DNA from: Motacilla alba alba
Lineage: Eukaryota; Chordata; Aves; Passeriformes; Motacillidae
Direction of reading: 5' to 3'
Length of the DNA: 64,000 nt
NCBI RefSeq assembly: GCF_015832195.1
Contig: NC_052019.1
Span: 48,549,016-48,613,015 of the forward strand
Shown here: piece after piece, positions 13,201 through 28,462 of the stretch
Position numbering within the stretch: position 1 is the first letter of the stretch
How the letters are laid out: each line of letters begins with the position of its first letter
The notes under the pieces: model-generated
Told to the model about the DNA's origin: nothing
The model's input: only the letters and a program-made list of their open reading frames with translations
Databases searched by the model: none
Translations under genes and position numbers: made by a program

Positions 13201-16200
13201 TAGGAAACCATTCCTCCCCTCACACTGAAGCAGGAAAAGGACAGGGAGACTCCTTCCACCATCACTCCATTGGTAGGAGACATGGCAGATCCACAATATC
13301 AGAAATGAAAACCATAATGCTCCTTGAAGCCAAAACCCCTTCCTTATCCTGCAGTTTTACCAGAGAGAGAGGGATCTGTAACTGCACCAGTTACAAATCT
13401 TGAGCTCCTGCTGCAAGAATCCCTGCCAAACTTAATTTGTCTGTTTAGTAAGAAATGTATAAATGATACAGTAACAGTTACTGAAACAGCTGTGACTGAA
13501 CCATCAGCTACTGTAAACACCACTTAGAAAGCCCCAATCAAAACATCTTGATAATACTGCAAGATTTGGAAACTGCAAACACAGAAATAGACTTGCACAA
13601 TCTGCTGCTCTCTGGATACTTCAAAATCATCCTGGGCAGGAAGAGAGGTGAGGAAAAGCAGAAAAAGTGGCAGGGAAAGAAATTCCTTTCCTTTGCCTTA
13701 CTTTTTTCCTCATAGACAACTCGGTTGTGGAATGGAGATTGGAGAGTGATAACCTCTCCTCAAGCTCCTCGCATGCAGTCCAACCTCTCAAAAACCCCTG
13801 CCTGCTCATTGCATACTCGACAACACACCAGCCACTTCCTCCAGTTTTGTGAAGAACAGCCTACAGTTTCTTATGAAAACAAGAGGCAAGGTAACATGTG
13901 CAAATCAATTTTGGACATGACTCAGAAGCCAAAAAAAGCACAAACCTTTCTCTACTGACTATGTTTTATTGGGCACGGAAGTATAAAAACCAAGGAGGAG
14001 TCCTGTCATGCTGTTTTCAGCAGATGCAAAATATAGATTCCAGGACTAATTTTGTTCAGAAGTACTTCCTTCTGATATTTTGTATATAGATTACCACTGT
14101 TTTTCATCATCTAGACCTAGCTATTCTTTGCTTTCAGCTAAAGACAGCAAATTACAGAATATATAACAAATAATCTACTTGCAAGTGAATAGAGAACACA
14201 GCTCAGTTGTCACTGAAGTTACTCTGTTCCTGTAATAAAGTTGCGAATTTTGTGACTGTACACCTAACATAATAAATCTAAAAAATGTTTCCAAACTATC
14301 ACTATAATACACAGTGGAATTCATAGAATGAGAATTCTACAGGTCCTTAAACCACTTACATGTCCACAGTTTTTGTGGCAGGGAAAAAGCACAAAGAGCA
14401 ACTGCACCATGCAAAACACACCAAAACCAAGGCAAAAGTCTATCTAGACTTCATAAGTTTCAAAATAAATTTTACTTCTCCAAAACCAGTTTTTACTTCC
14501 TCAGTCCTTCACACCTAGAAGTTTGAAACTTTTCATTTATCTGAGCCCATCTGCACAGGTATTCTTTTTGAATATATTCGATCTGCAAAATGCTTACCTA
14601 AGTAATTTTATCAATACTCATCTCAAGCTGTCCCTCTCCAATCTACTAGATTTACAGCAGAACTAAGATTTGGAAGCACCTAAAAATACTGGTTGTCAAA
14701 TAATGTCTTCCTGTCTTCCAGCTTTTAACACTGCAGATTTACCTATAGTGCATAAAATTAATCTTCTGCGTTGCCATGTAAGTGCCCAAGTTTTTTTTAA
14801 AGGACAGGTACAGAGTACACACATACAGACACAGGAACATCTTGCACTGCTAGCTTCAACACACCAGAGATCATTTCTTGAGGATATTATGTTTATTTAG
14901 CTAATTGAGGATATGAAGATACAGAAGTTTAATCACAAGACCTGTACGTGGAACAGCTGCTGGTTACCTAGAGAATAATGTATTTCACTCAGATCAGTAT
15001 GATCAAAAAAGCGTGTCTGCAACAAGAAACAAGTTTCGGGTAAGAAGGCTATTTTCCCCATGAACTCACAAGAAAGAAAGACTTCAATTTTAATTCTGAA
15101 TTTACCAGTCATGTCTTCTTTGCTGTGAACCTGGTTAATCTTTCCAGTAATTTTCTTGCAAAACACATTGATTCACTTGGAGAATGTGTTCAGCTCCAAG
15201 GCTTTTGACAACACCCACACTAGTAAACAAAACCAGAACAAAATGTTCCTATCACTCTTTGTCCATCACTATTGACCCCGTAATCCCTCCTTTTTTTTTT
15301 TTCCTCTCCCCTATTCTAGGACAGCTGCATTATTTTCCCAGAGTATTGTCTGCTTTTCTCTCCACAACCAGACAGATATGGCATGTGTCATACAAGCAAA
15401 TTCCTTCTCTTCTCAAATAATGCTCCAACTTGCATTACCCTCCAATTAGGTAACTGCCTAGGTCAAGTGCCCCGTGCTCAAAAAACTACCAGGTCTCTGT
15501 GATCTGAACATCAAATCCCTGGCTGCCTTGATACTCCTCAAGTGTGGCGAACAGAAATATAGTTGTTCTTGGAGCAGATCCCTGCAGCTTGCAATCACGG
15601 AAAAAGTCAGGTGAAGTGAAGCTATGCTCCAACCTCTGCTCCAGCCATTCCTTCTTTTCCTCTTTTTGTGTGCTGATAAGTAGTACAAGCAGTACTGGAC
15701 AGGGTAACCCATCAATTCAAAAGGGCAGATTTGCTGCCTTTTTTCCAGACCTAGAAGCTATTTCAGGGGTACTTTTCAAAGGTATTAGCATTTAGATGTA
15801 CTGTGAACTCCACTGAGGGCATTAAAAGGAGTTACAAAGGGGAACAGAGAGAGAAGTCGGTACCCATACCTCAAACTAAAAGAGATTCTTCTGATATGAA
15901 GGTGTAAAACATTTCTCTGTGTGGAATAAGAACATGTAAGGCTGAACAACAGCTCTGTCATGTTCCAATTCCACCAGTCAGCACTACTAAGTCAGAGAAA
16001 ATTAACAGTAGACTAAAATAGCTTTACATCTTCTTAACATATCCACGTCATACATAATTAATTTAACAGGATCTTATACAAACACCATCATTTTATTAGC
16101 ATTCAGAATTTAGGTAGCAATAATGAGAAAACTCACATACATAATAAAAAAATCTATGCATACATACAACAAAAGTTCCAGACTTACACTCCCTTTATTT

Positions 16201-16946
16201 TTCTCAAATGCTAGAAAACACCCTCCCATTACTTCTGTGCAGAAAATAAAATCTAACAGCCTCAAAGGTGTTCATCCTTTTCTTAATAAGTATTGCACTA
16301 CCCTGATTAGGAGAAAGATGATCACAATTTTGACTGAGACAAGAACTGACAAAGAGGAAATGAGAGTGAAAGCATCTAAACTACCACAAGTTTATTGAGG
16401 GCTTGGAACTATGGAACAAAGTCATAGCAATATGCAGTAGTTGTGAATAAATTGATAAACAGAATAGATATTTTAAATAAGCAAAACAATGGCCTACAAT
16501 GAAAAGAGCAACCAGATGTAACAAAAAAAAATTACTCAGTAACTTTGATAACTTTGTATTCAGCTAGGGTTTGACTCTTTACGAAATCTCCCAGGACAGA
16601 ATCATCTACTTGCTCAGCCCAAAGAACATAAGCTCACAGGGAAGCTGTAGCACTGCCACTTGCCAAAATTATAGAGAATTGGGTGGATGCTCACAAACCC
16701 ATCACTATCCAAGCAAACAAAATGGTCAATTACCAACCTAAATTTCACATACATAACTTCTGTGAAATAGAATTGATTGGTAGCATAGAAATCAGATTAC
16801 ACTTCTGCAATGATTCCTCCTCATCCCGTGGGTCCTGGCACAGCCCATGGATTACTGTCACATCTACATTTTGCCTTCTGCTCAGAACTGTCCTATCCTT
16901 TGCAAATAATCTTAGGACTCTGACCTAATCATTCATTTGCTTTCAT

Positions 16947-16971
16947 CTTTTTTTTTATTTTTTTTTTTTTC
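16947..16971 (+). repeat. Poly-T tract
   Basis: Near-continuous T run with one A interruption. A shorter T/G run follows at 17019-17038. No associated element is recognised. Confidence 0.85.
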
Positions 16972-19900
16972 CCCACTTACTCCAGCTCTTTTCATATAAA
17001 TGGTTTAGGGAAAGAAGTTGTTGTTTTTGTTTTTTTTTCTGCAGGACTGAAGAACTTTTCTGAAGGAGATTTTCTCCATTCCAAAGTCCTAGTGGCATCG
17101 ATTGAACCTGTGATGGTTCAGAGGTCTAATACTCCATTTGCTGAGTAGTCTGAAAGACTGAATAAGCCTGCCAGAGTGCAAAGCACAGTCGAAGACTAAG
17201 CTGAAACAGAAGCTGGTTTAAAGATGCCTGACATGTTAACAATTTTTTACCAGCTTCCAGTGCATGAAGTTAAAGTAATTGTAAAAAGACAGAAGAAGGG
17301 GACTGGCAAAAAATAAAATGCATCTTCAGGAGTCACTCTGAGGAAAAATTTAGCTTTTTCACATAATTAGGTTCTTAACAAAATATTATGCTACCCAGAA
17401 TTATATCTATTAAAGGATTCTTCCAAACATAAAGACTTTTCTTGGACAACATTTAGGCCTCTTCCATCTCAAACTAACCAACCTCACTCAGCCATAATGC
17501 CTAATCATCTTGTACAGATGGAAAAAGAGAAAGAGGATCCAACCATCACAAAAGAGACACAGAACTTTGTGTTCCTGCAAACACTATTCAAAAGCTGCAC
17601 ACCACTAGTATTATTCTGAGTGTTTGTGGTATTGGGGTTTTTTTGGATTAAGTTCTTATGGATGACGCAAAAATAAACACTATCCTAGTGTTAATGGAAA
17701 AAAACCTACAATGAAACTGCATCTCACTCCTAATCTGCAGCATATCAAAAAATGTGATATAATATAAAATAGATTAAAAAGCCCAAATAGAAGATGACAT
17801 TTTATTGAGGCAGGTATGTTAGATCTTCACGGCTCTGCCCTGTTTCAGAGAATAGCTGAGATGGGAGTAACAGCGAGGCAGATCCAGACTCAGAGGCCTG
17901 CAAATACACAGAAAGGTGCTGCCCTGACATTCACTCCTCTCAGCAGCTACAGACAGCAAAATTGTGGAATACCACATGTTAAATTTGGGATTCAAATAAT
18001 TTGTCTCTATCCTTCTTCTGCACCCAGACTTAATATACGATCTGAATGGGTCAAGGGCAACAATTTTGGTGGGATTTCTGAACCTAAATTTCCAGTCATT
18101 TCTGCAGACCATTAAAGGTGAAAGGAACAGAGGATGTCTAATTTGTATATTTGCCAAATAAACTTCTAATTTTAATCTTAAAAAAATCAGTATACTCTGA
18201 GCATGAAATGCTTAAAAGATACAGGAGCTGGGGTAAAAATTTAGTATACAGTTCAGCAATTAACTGTTGATCTACAGGATGACAAATACTGGCAGATTTT
18301 TGTAATATGAGATAATTCTAGTTTTAATTAATAATATCACATTTTAATGCATAAATTTTCATGTAGCTAAGCTCTAGGAAAGATCACCATGTATTTTTAC
18401 ACATAAAGTACACTGATAGGTGAATATTACACCTAAAGCAACACTCAAAGGATAAAATAAAGGGCATCTTTAGAATTACAAAGTGTTTTGCTAAAAACAG
18501 AATGGCAAATTTTATGAGCCAAAGACTAGAATAACTTTGTTAAATCACACTACTGACACCAATTTAGATATAGGGATGCTCATCTATGTTTTCTCTCAAT
18601 GCCGAGATCAAAAATTGAAAACATCAATAACCATGGAAATACTTACTCACTCAGGGGCTGTTCTAAACCACATTTGTATCCTCTATACTGTCATGTTATG
18701 AGCTTGGTGGAGTACCAATAGAAGCAGTAACACTGATTTGACCATTACATCAATCTGTGTACCAATCTAACACAAAACTTCCTGCAATCAGGAAAACCTG
18801 TGGATTAATCTACAGTTACTATCTTAACAAATAAGAAGTATTCAATTAATATTTCAATGTTGACTGGATTGTTATGAACACAATGCAGTTCCAACGTACT
18901 GTATATGCAAACTTGCTTCTTTGTTGTTTTATTTACTAAAAACCTAGTAGGACATATAATTTTTCTCTCTGCATTACACAGGTGCATTTAATATGCACAA
19001 AAGAAGTTAAAAATAAAAGTATTTAATTAATAATCTAGAAATGAAAAAATTATATGAAAAAATGATATGAACCATTCTCACTAATCATGACTGCTTTCAA
19101 AGTTCTGAAATTGTGTGTTCTGGATTTTCCAGAAGAAGGATTCTTTTTCTTGTCCTGTATATGCATGATTAACTCAGCCTTTCACCTGGGTCTGTCTTGT
19201 TTAATTGTTATGAAAAGAAGAAAGAATTCTATGACATTCACTAGCTTTTACAGTTAAAATTTCACTGATTGTGTTGTCAGTGATAACAAGTGTCCCTGGG
19301 ACACAGTGGCCAGAATCGACTGCAGATCTATATACCTGTACTAGGTTTTGTTACCTTTAAACCTTTTTCCTTGCAACACAAGACTTTAATTAATTTGGAA
19401 AGCACCTTGCTTTCCATATAAAGTCATATAAAGTCTCCATGGAAACTTTTGTTCAATCCTTTGACCCATTTATGTAAGACAGTACAGGCTATCAACTGGC
19501 AGCATTTTTTAAAAATGCGTCTAATTAAAAAGGATCTTTGAAAGCTTGACTGAATGATCCAATTAGGATTCAAACTTACTCTATTACTTCCATGGTGTAA
19601 TACTTCCACAGATCCTTATTTCTGTTTTCCTCTGTAGCCCATGGAAGACTTGCTAGTGTATTCCATATGGCAGGAGCCATCTCTGCCTACTTTTATTCTT
19701 GGGCTTCTTAGAAAGTTGTATTTATTAACAGCAGATGAACTCAGCTGGAATTCAGAAGGCTACAGGTGGCCAACTGCAGGTCTTAAGCACTACTTTAATA
19801 TTTCAAAATACTGGCTTCCAAGTCACATCCCAAGGCTATACTGGAGCAGCAAAATAATCTGAACTCTCAGGAGCAAGTAAAATCACACCAACATGGCTCT

Positions 19901-20873
19901 GAAGGCTGGCATCATCAGAGAGTGCTAAGATCCAGTTACGTGCCTCTCATTCACAGTAAGAGCTGTGGGGAGCCTTTAATAGCTGCCCAAATCTCCGATG
20001 TGTGAAGATGAAGATTCTGGCATGTGGCTTGTGGGGTTGAGGAGGTCTGCCCATGTATGCTACATACACAGCATAAATTTCAACTACAGTGATTGTGATG
20101 GTTATTTAACATGTACTATAAAGCAATCTATTAGCAGTTACATTAGCTTTTTCCCCATAAAAGGAGACATCTTTATGTCAACTGCTGCAGGTTCTTTTGA
20201 GTTTGGTAGGGTGTGGGAACTCAGAAAACATTTTTAAACTCCCATAAACAGAAGAAATAATTATTATTGCTAGACACCCTATAGTTCTGGCAATGAAACA
20301 CTAAATAATTTATTGTAAAACATATGGGGACAGGAAAAATCAAAGGCAAAATAAAGAGCGTTCCTTCTGTGCAGGGTCCTCAGACCTACACAGAATTATA
20401 AATTGAGACCTTGGAGGGCTGTGTTAAACGGGACTAACACTAAGTATGCAGGGCAGAAATGGATTTTCTTAGGTAGTTTCCACATAATGGGCTTGGTAGC
20501 TTTGAGAAATGCCTTTCCCTAACGGTCATCCTATTGATGTAGAGCCCAAAGACAATTTTTCTAATTAAGCAATAAATTATAGCTGTAGCAAAGCCTAGTA
20601 ACTCACTATTAGTTCTGTGCAGAGCACTGAAACTTCAGATTGCTAAGGACTCAGCAAGCCTCTTACCGAACTTTACTCATTAATTCTTGCTTCTCCACCT
20701 AGTTTTTCTTAGGGCTCTGAGATCAAAACACTTCCCTCAGACCTCACAATGTCACTCAAAATGTAGGTGGTTTTGGCTTGCAGATTATAATTACCACAAC
20801 AATTTTAACAGCTCCTTGCCTCTCCTACTCTTTCTTCATTTTCCCCCATGAAACTGAAAGAGCCTTATTACTG

Positions 20874-20935
20874 GTTTTGGGGGTTTTTTTTTGGTTTTTT
20901 TGGTTGTTTTTTTTTTTTTTTTTTTCTCTGTGGTG
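20874..20935 (+). repeat. T/G-rich low-complexity tract
   Basis: Runs of T interrupted by GG (gggtttttttttggttttttttggttg type) ending in about 22 consecutive T. On the minus strand it is an A-rich tract and could be an old poly-A end, but no body of a retrocopy is recognised next to it. Confidence 0.9.
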
Positions 20936-23900
20936 GTCTTCTTTAATTTGTATTTCTTTTAAATTCTGGGTTTTTTCCTTCTGAGGGACTGGAGAAAGGC
21001 ACTGCTGATATGCTATCTTTGTGCTCAACAACTTGTAAAACATGACAATGTTTGATTCCTCACAGATCACTGGGAGGCAGCCAAAGGGCATATTCCAGAT
21101 AATCAGGCTGGCAGCACATGCTACGTAAAGGTAAACCTGCTTCATGAGAGCCACAATATACCTTCAAATTGCTGCAACTGACAGAGGCAAGACCTAATAC
21201 TTGGCTCTAGACCTTCCATTGAAGTGCCCCAGCAATCCTTCCTTCTGCAGTAAATGGGCTAGCAGAAAATTTTATAAAACTTCATTTTTTTTCCTTTGCA
21301 TTGTAAGGGCTTCTGAGATGTCTGTATTTAAGGAAGAAGAGATCCCCTCCTAATAATACACTTAGCGATATCATCAGTGCAGGAAGGTTGATTGAAAGGT
21401 GAAAGGAACATCGGTTAAAATAGAAAACCATGGGGTTTTTCTCCTTGGGAAAACTTCTTGCTTTAATTCATGCAACTGGTTTGTAACTTGGGTAGAGGAC
21501 TCCTGCCCTCATGATGAAAACACACTGCATAGCGACTAAAAGTCCTCCACATCCACAAAAATCTTTAGCTGTTTACAAGCTTCCCATGCTTCCAGCTTCA
21601 ACAGTTTCTAAACAAGCTGAATAGAAAAATTACACCTTATACACAACAGTATTTCATGTCCAATTTGGCCACTTTCCATGACACAGGTTAGGCAGAAGCA
21701 GGTCATTTGCTAACACATCTTCAAGCTAGTGCACGGTCTTTATCGACTTCAACTTATTCACATCCACACATGTTTGTAGATGCAGAGGCCAGATTTGACA
21801 TAGGCATGCCATTGATTTCTACGACATAACACGGTCACTTATTTTCTCTCTTTCCTATAAAGTATTGTATTTGTATTTTTCATAACATAAACAGCTTAGC
21901 CAAATGTTTTTTAGATGTTCAAATAAATTCAGATATTAATAATCCAGGTAGATTATAAGAATGGTTCTTTTCAGCCTAGAGAGTACTTCTGAAAAATGGG
22001 ACACTCTCCATCCCACCTTCCCAAATGGTCCCCCCATGGCATTGTATATTTCCTGATCTCACACCAACAAACAGTCAGAAAAACCTGTGAAAATCCATTT
22101 TAGCTTTTACAATGCTAAATACATTTAAGAACTGAGGTATCATCACAGAATCCTTTTGCATTTTCCCTACTTCTAATTCACAAGCATTTTGTGTGAAATT
22201 GCATTAGTATTCAAGTTTCCATTAAAAATTGTAAAGGCTTTTAATCGTGAATTGCAAATAACTGACTTCCACTGTGTCACTGCTATAGTTATGGAATACC
22301 AGAAGATGAGACAAAATACCAGACAATTCTTTGGAAAAAACATTCTCATTCATTCTAAATTACACACAAATTTCAATAGGCATCTTATACAAAAGTAAGG
22401 TTTCCAAATCTGCAGTTCCACTTATTCTTTTTGCAAGAAGGTTGCACTCAATTGCATAGCTATTGACAGGAGATGTAATCACAGTTAAGGTGCAAGATTC
22501 TAGCCTGAATAAAAGTCAATACAGAAACTTTAAAAATGTATGTAGTAGTGTAATGGCTGGTTGTCCAAAATGAAAAATCTAGTCTTTCTTCCTTGAAGCC
22601 AAAATTTTCTGTGCTCAGTCTGTACCTTATCACTTCACTAAAGCATAAATTGCCTGACCTCAAAAGGCAGTATATGCTAACAAGTTTTTATTGCAGGGAG
22701 CACATCCCCTCTGAGAACACATGAAAAAAACAAATTCCCCAAACCAAATCTTAAACATAAAACACCAAGACTGGATAATAGCAAGCCTCTCTTGAAGAAT
22801 TTGATTTGTGAATATCCATTCACTAAAGAGTATCAAAGAATACAGTCAGTCACTTATTCATTTCAGCTAGGTAATTTCCAGTGTACCAAAGAATGCATAC
22901 AATTGACATTTCTGAGCACTAAAATATTGTGGCAAGAATTAAATCCAGCAGGCTTCACCAAGGACTCACTGGTGGATTAGAAGGAATTTCAGAAACCAGA
23001 GTAATCCTCTTCTATCACACAGTCCACCAGATATTTGAAAGCAATGAGCTATGGCCCCGTGCAATACTGCAATAGCATTTAAAGTAATTAAAGAACTATT
23101 GACAACAATCAGACTCATCTAAGATTCTTTATCTTTCTACATGTGATCCTTCCCTGGCAGAAGATTAATTGCTGAGGAAGACGTTGAGAACAGATGTAAA
23201 AATCTGTTTCTTGGTGAGGAGCTCTGCCAGATTACACAGCCTTTTACAGAAACACAAAGCTAAAAATAAATGCAAGAATAATACTTCTGTGTTCACAAAG
23301 TGCTGATTTCTAAAGAGCTTCTAGAACTCCCCCAGCAAATTATGAGAATCCTTGGTGAAGGGATTCCTGCAGTTTAAAGATTTCCTGTCATTTGGCAATA
23401 GTAGCTACAAAGCCAAGTATGATTCTTTTCACATAAAACAACTGAGACGAAAAGTACCCTCAATTTCCACAACACCCTGTTCCTGCAGACTGTTTTCTAT
23501 TTCATCAAGCTGAAGATACTTCAAGAGATTCTGTATTCTGGTTCAACCATGCACTTCAAAGTAAGAGATGAAAGGGGAGAGGTGTACAATGATGAATTAC
23601 TTCTCAAACTACATTTCTGCCCATCCTTTAAGTTTGCTATGATTTATAAAAATACAGCTTGGCATTCCAGGAAGAAAAATGTCTTCCCACCCTCCCCCGC
23701 TATCTAAAACATATATCTTCCATAAAACAGGCTCTGAGTGAAAATTATGACCAGCTGTAAGATTGTGCTTCTCTCTGCTACTGAGGGAACGTCTAACAGC
23801 AGTGAACTCAGTCACCGAGGGTCTAGGCTTTGCAGGATGTAGCTCAGCTGAGTTAGAATTGCTGTAACTCTCCCGTCTGGAAAGAAAACAAGCTTCTTCT

Positions 23901-26900
23901 GAACAGCCATGCAGAGCAATCTCAATCTACGCCATTCTAAAGGAATTTTCACCAATATGTACAGAATTAAATACCTATTATATTTTCAATAGCTGCCTAA
24001 GGGGTGCTTCGAGCAGGCAGACAAAAAATTAGGTTAAACAAGAAATCCAGACAGAGTTTTGCTAGTGGCAGAGGAAGAAAATTCTGCTATCAGTCTCCCG
24101 TTCTGCTGCAGATTGCTACAGACCTGGTGACAGGGCAGGTGAAAAAAAGGTCAACTGACCTGCATTTTCTGCCTTAGACTTCTGGTAACCAATTCTGAAA
24201 TGTCAGAAGGTATTTTAAAAGTAAAAATTAATTTGTGCTGTCTCAAATGTGTGGTGACAACAAGAAATGACCCTTCAATTTTTATATTTAAATAACGTTT
24301 ATGCCACCACTAGGAATCTGCTTTAAAGGCTGAAGCCAGCAATCAGAAAGCATTTGCATTAACCAACCAATAAAACACTTTCTGAATTGTGGTTTTTTTG
24401 TGATACAGTGGTACACAGTAATCTTCTTGGCTATGACACATTCAGCTACACAGCTCTTATTAAAAGCAAGGAGAAATTAGAAACCCAAAGTGCTGGAACA
24501 AAGAATTATTCCTGTGCCAAAGCACATATGCCTAAATTGGCTACCAGTGTGACCTCTAGTTTTAAATGGTCAGCTCACAAATTGAACATACTCCCCTCCA
24601 TACTCATCTAGATGAGAGACGATTTCTAAGCATTATTTTTAAAGTCTTCCTCTGATTTCTGGATAAGAACATAATTTCAGTGATTTCTTTATGATCTGGA
24701 GGTAGAATTTTTACACAGACTCAGAAAGCCACAGCTGGTGGCAAGAAGAACAAGCTCATGTCAAAGCAGCTTTCAGAAACTGAGCATATGCAGAAGGCAA
24801 ACATCTGAAATAGAGCCTTGATATGCCAGAGAACTACTATCACTTAACAAGTACCTGTCACAGGTACTGGAACAGCTGACTGCAGATATGTTTTGACCTG
24901 AAAGCATTTCCTAATGGCATTTGAGCCATCAGCTGGATCAACCAAGCCCCAAAGGCTCAAATACAAGGACTCCTGCCAGTATTCCTACAGAATGTCTCTT
25001 ACTAGTTTTAAATAGACACACTTGATTCAAGCAATTCAGCCTATAGGCAATTGCGGAAAACATTCAAGTACTTGAAGGTATAGAGGAATAAAAATCAAAA
25101 GACTAACAATTCAGGATGTTATTGCAGAATGTTAAGTGTGTCCCTCTTTTATGCTGCAAAAGATGGAATTACTTTATCTGAACTACAATGAAACATGTAG
25201 AAATTAGAAAAGAATGCCCATTGTGCTAAAATGCAAAAAATTACAATTCGCTTAATAAACTGCTGGCACATTTGAAACTGAGTTTCATTATAATCCCCAC
25301 TGAAGATTCTTTCAGGCACAGTTTCACCAATTTAGTACCTTTAATACAAATCATTCAAGTATTGTAGTGTTCCCTCACCAGAGCAGACATTTTCAAGCAG
25401 CATCTGAAATGCAGAAATTTTGACAGAGGAGGCAGATATTATATATCTGTGACATGGTGGAAGCACAGATATATACAGGATCCCAATGGGTGTGAGGTTT
25501 TAGCATTTAATGACCCTGCACTGCGCTTAACACTGGTACTAAAAGCAGAAAAATCTCTTCTGTGTACATTCATTCAGCTGAGGAGTATGCCTCATGATGG
25601 GGGATCCTTCCCTTGTGCTTTGCTCTGGAATACATCAGGAGATCAGCTCCCAGCACAGCCACCAGGCACTCCAGATCTGTCTTTTGTGGCTGTACCACTC
25701 CCCACATTGACACTTGTCAGTGTCCAGCTGCAGAAGGAGGTTTTCCCTTTAAACAAGGACAGGGCACTTATGCCATTAAAATGACTCCCTGTGAAAGCCA
25801 GCCAGCTCCCATAGCTCACCTTTGCAAACAGAGCCCTGAGCACCTTTCCATTAAGCCTGCTGACAGGGAAGCTGGAGGGCCTTAGCAACAAAGCAGCAGC
25901 AAATAAAAGCCCTGAGCACTGATCTGCTCAGCAGACACCAAAAAGGGCTGTAAAGCCCTCTGGGCTTGAAGGCAGAAATAGTAGCTGAGTTGTTGCCACT
26001 TCATCTTTTGATGCTCTCTCTCTAATCACCTCAGGAAACTCCTACTCCCCTAAGAATTCTCCAGCTCAAAATCACACTTTTTGGTTTTGTTGGTTTTTCT
26101 CTGGCAAATGAAAGACGCTTTGTAGGATTTTGGAAAAATCAAATGTATGTTTTAATGCATTCATTTTTCTGGAACCTTACTGATCTTTAAGATAGAAGCA
26201 ATGATTTACTATGTATATTTTGGGGCTATTCCTTAAAGGAACAACCAAACACAAGCAACACTTTTGAAACAGTGAGCGGTATGCCAAATGCAAAAGTAGT
26301 TGTATTTTAATAATAAGTAATGTCAACACTACAGCTGTAATGGGAAGTTCCAGGAACATGGTTAAACTAAATTCTTCTTGGCTCAGAGCCATGCAAATAT
26401 TTCTTTTCCACATTCCCATCAATTACAGAGGTACAGTAAGTGTTTTTGCTTAAGTGCACTATTACAGGGGACACAAATAAGCCGTTTTTCTTCCAGTGGT
26501 TTGAGCTAACATTTCTATAGTATCATATTACCCATTTGGCAGACTTGAAGCACACTTAGATTTTTACTTGTGTTGCATTAGTAAGCAACGCCATTTGAAT
26601 CAGCTGAAAACAGGCAGTACAACTACATGTCCTATCCAGACTACACACATTATAGTGTCCAGAGAGTAGTTTTTACTTCAATACTGGTATAAGTATTCAT
26701 GCTTGGGAAAGCAGAGAACAGTTAACAATAAACTGTTTATGTGCAAACAATAGCAGGCATGTACCATCAGAGAAGTGTTTTAATGAAAAATTACATTGTA
26801 GACCTCAGTTGCCATTTTAAATACACGTTTTAGACTGACAAATTTATACTTAGACTTTATTAGGACAATTAATAATCTTATTAATAAAGAAAAGCTAACC

Positions 26901-28462
26901 AGAGGTATGTACGCACTTTAAACGCTTTTCAGAGTGAAATAAATCACCCTCACAAGCACTGCCTTCCATCACTGACAAGGTCTATTAAAATGTGAAAAGA
27001 TGTAGAATTGCAATGTATTCTCTGCGTACCACCTTAGTCTGCCTGTACCATGCATGCTTGTCTTCCCTTGAAGAAGCCCCAAACCAGAGTACCAGTGCAT
27101 TACAATAAAAACAAAATTCCCTATTTTCTGAAACTTCCAGTTCCATGAGGAGTGCACAACAAAGACACATCAGAAACTGAGTTTCTACAACACTAGTGTA
27201 AAAAAAAAAGTCCTACGGAATCATTATCATTAAACATGAAAAAATATCAATGGAAACCATGTTTCCAAAATGGTTTTCCATCCAACCCTTCAGCTCATAT
27301 GATCATCTTGGAAAAGAAATCAAGGTATTTCACCAAGAATTAAGTAAAACCTTATTTATATTCTGCCTGTTCTTACCCATCCTTTACACACAACTTTACT
27401 GGGAGTATCTGACCATACAAAAACAGCACCTAGCCAAATACACAGGTAGGGAGGTTAGGGAATACAGTTCCGTTCTCTTCAAGCCAAACTGGTAAACTCC
27501 AAGAACTGAAAACCCCGATGTTAAACATCAGGCTGCTACTGGCAGGAGGCTCCTGACCAGTGCAAAAATGACAGTGGGGGCAACTAAAGCAGTTAGAATT
27601 TGTTAAATGTGAAATTACTAACATGGTGATCCAGGAAGACAGCATGGTTTTATGGACAGCTTGATGCTGGATGGTAGAGAGGAACATATTTTCTTGAGTT
27701 AAATTTGATCTCAATTGCAGTATCAAAAACTGTAAAATTATCATATCTGTACATATTGCAGTTAGCACAAAAAGAGTTGAAATAGGTTTAAGCTCTCAAA
27801 TGTCACTATAGTACATTGCTTTTTCACCGCAATTCTGTTAGGTTTTATTTGCAATAATTTGCATGGTAGAACTATGGAGAGACCCTTATTTTACTATTAC
27901 CTTTCACGTGGAAGGACAACTATCGCTCCAAACCCCTCCTGCACACCCAGCTGAAGAAATATTTACTCCATCTAAAGGGGAAAAAATTTACCCTTCAGTC
28001 ACAGTGGCACAAACAACCCTGGCAGGGAAACAACTCATTTTTGAATAGTGAAGAACAGCAGCGCCACAAGAGCTCATAGTCCCTTTTAAAGTGACCTTTA
28101 AAGAAGTCCTTAGCTCCTACTCTAGACAGCTGGTCTAGACTACTTACAATACAACCATTATTTGGGTGCTGAAAGCACCAATCTAACCAGGCCACATAGG
28201 GTATTTCTGGCTCACTGTTCTTCTCCCCATTCTATGCCTAAGATTCGAGCAGCGCAAAAGCTCTGATCTTTACCATCAGTGCACAAAGAAAGTGGCTGTA
28301 ACAGATTTTGACCCCTCTTTCTGAGACAGGAGCACAACAATATTTTCAGACAGAAGGACTACAATGTATTAGTCTTAACAAGAAGTGATGTTATGGGATC
28401 TCAGTGGTAGAACATCTTAGCCCCCTGGTTGTAGATGACAGGTGGAAAGCACATGGACTTAC

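Larger units (their letters stand above)
1..28462 (-). other. Intronic sequence downstream of the ankyrin exon; no further exon recognised
   Basis: This stretch begins at the GT donor of the ankyrin exon (28462-28457) and runs to the window edge. I looked on the minus strand for the expected next BANK1 sequence (acidic linker, a YDDLYVFIPG-like tyrosine motif, proline-rich PPLPPPRP) and did not find it. All open frames are short (119 codons or fewer), share no motif with BANK1 and lack convincing flanking splice sites. I recognise no transposon here apart from simple T-rich tracts (12085-12123, 15291-15302, 16947-16971, 20874-20935). It is best read as part of one large intron. Confidence 0.7.

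Noticed and set aside
23609..23815. 67-codon minus-strand frame with WKIYVL and FLPG, considered as the tyrosine-motif exon
   Set aside because: The order and spacing of residues do not match the expected YDDLYVFIPG context, and no matching splice sites are evident.
28391..28462. Open frame continuing about 24 codons past the ankyrin exon
   Set aside because: A consensus gtaagt donor falls exactly where homology ends, so the continuation is intron read-through.
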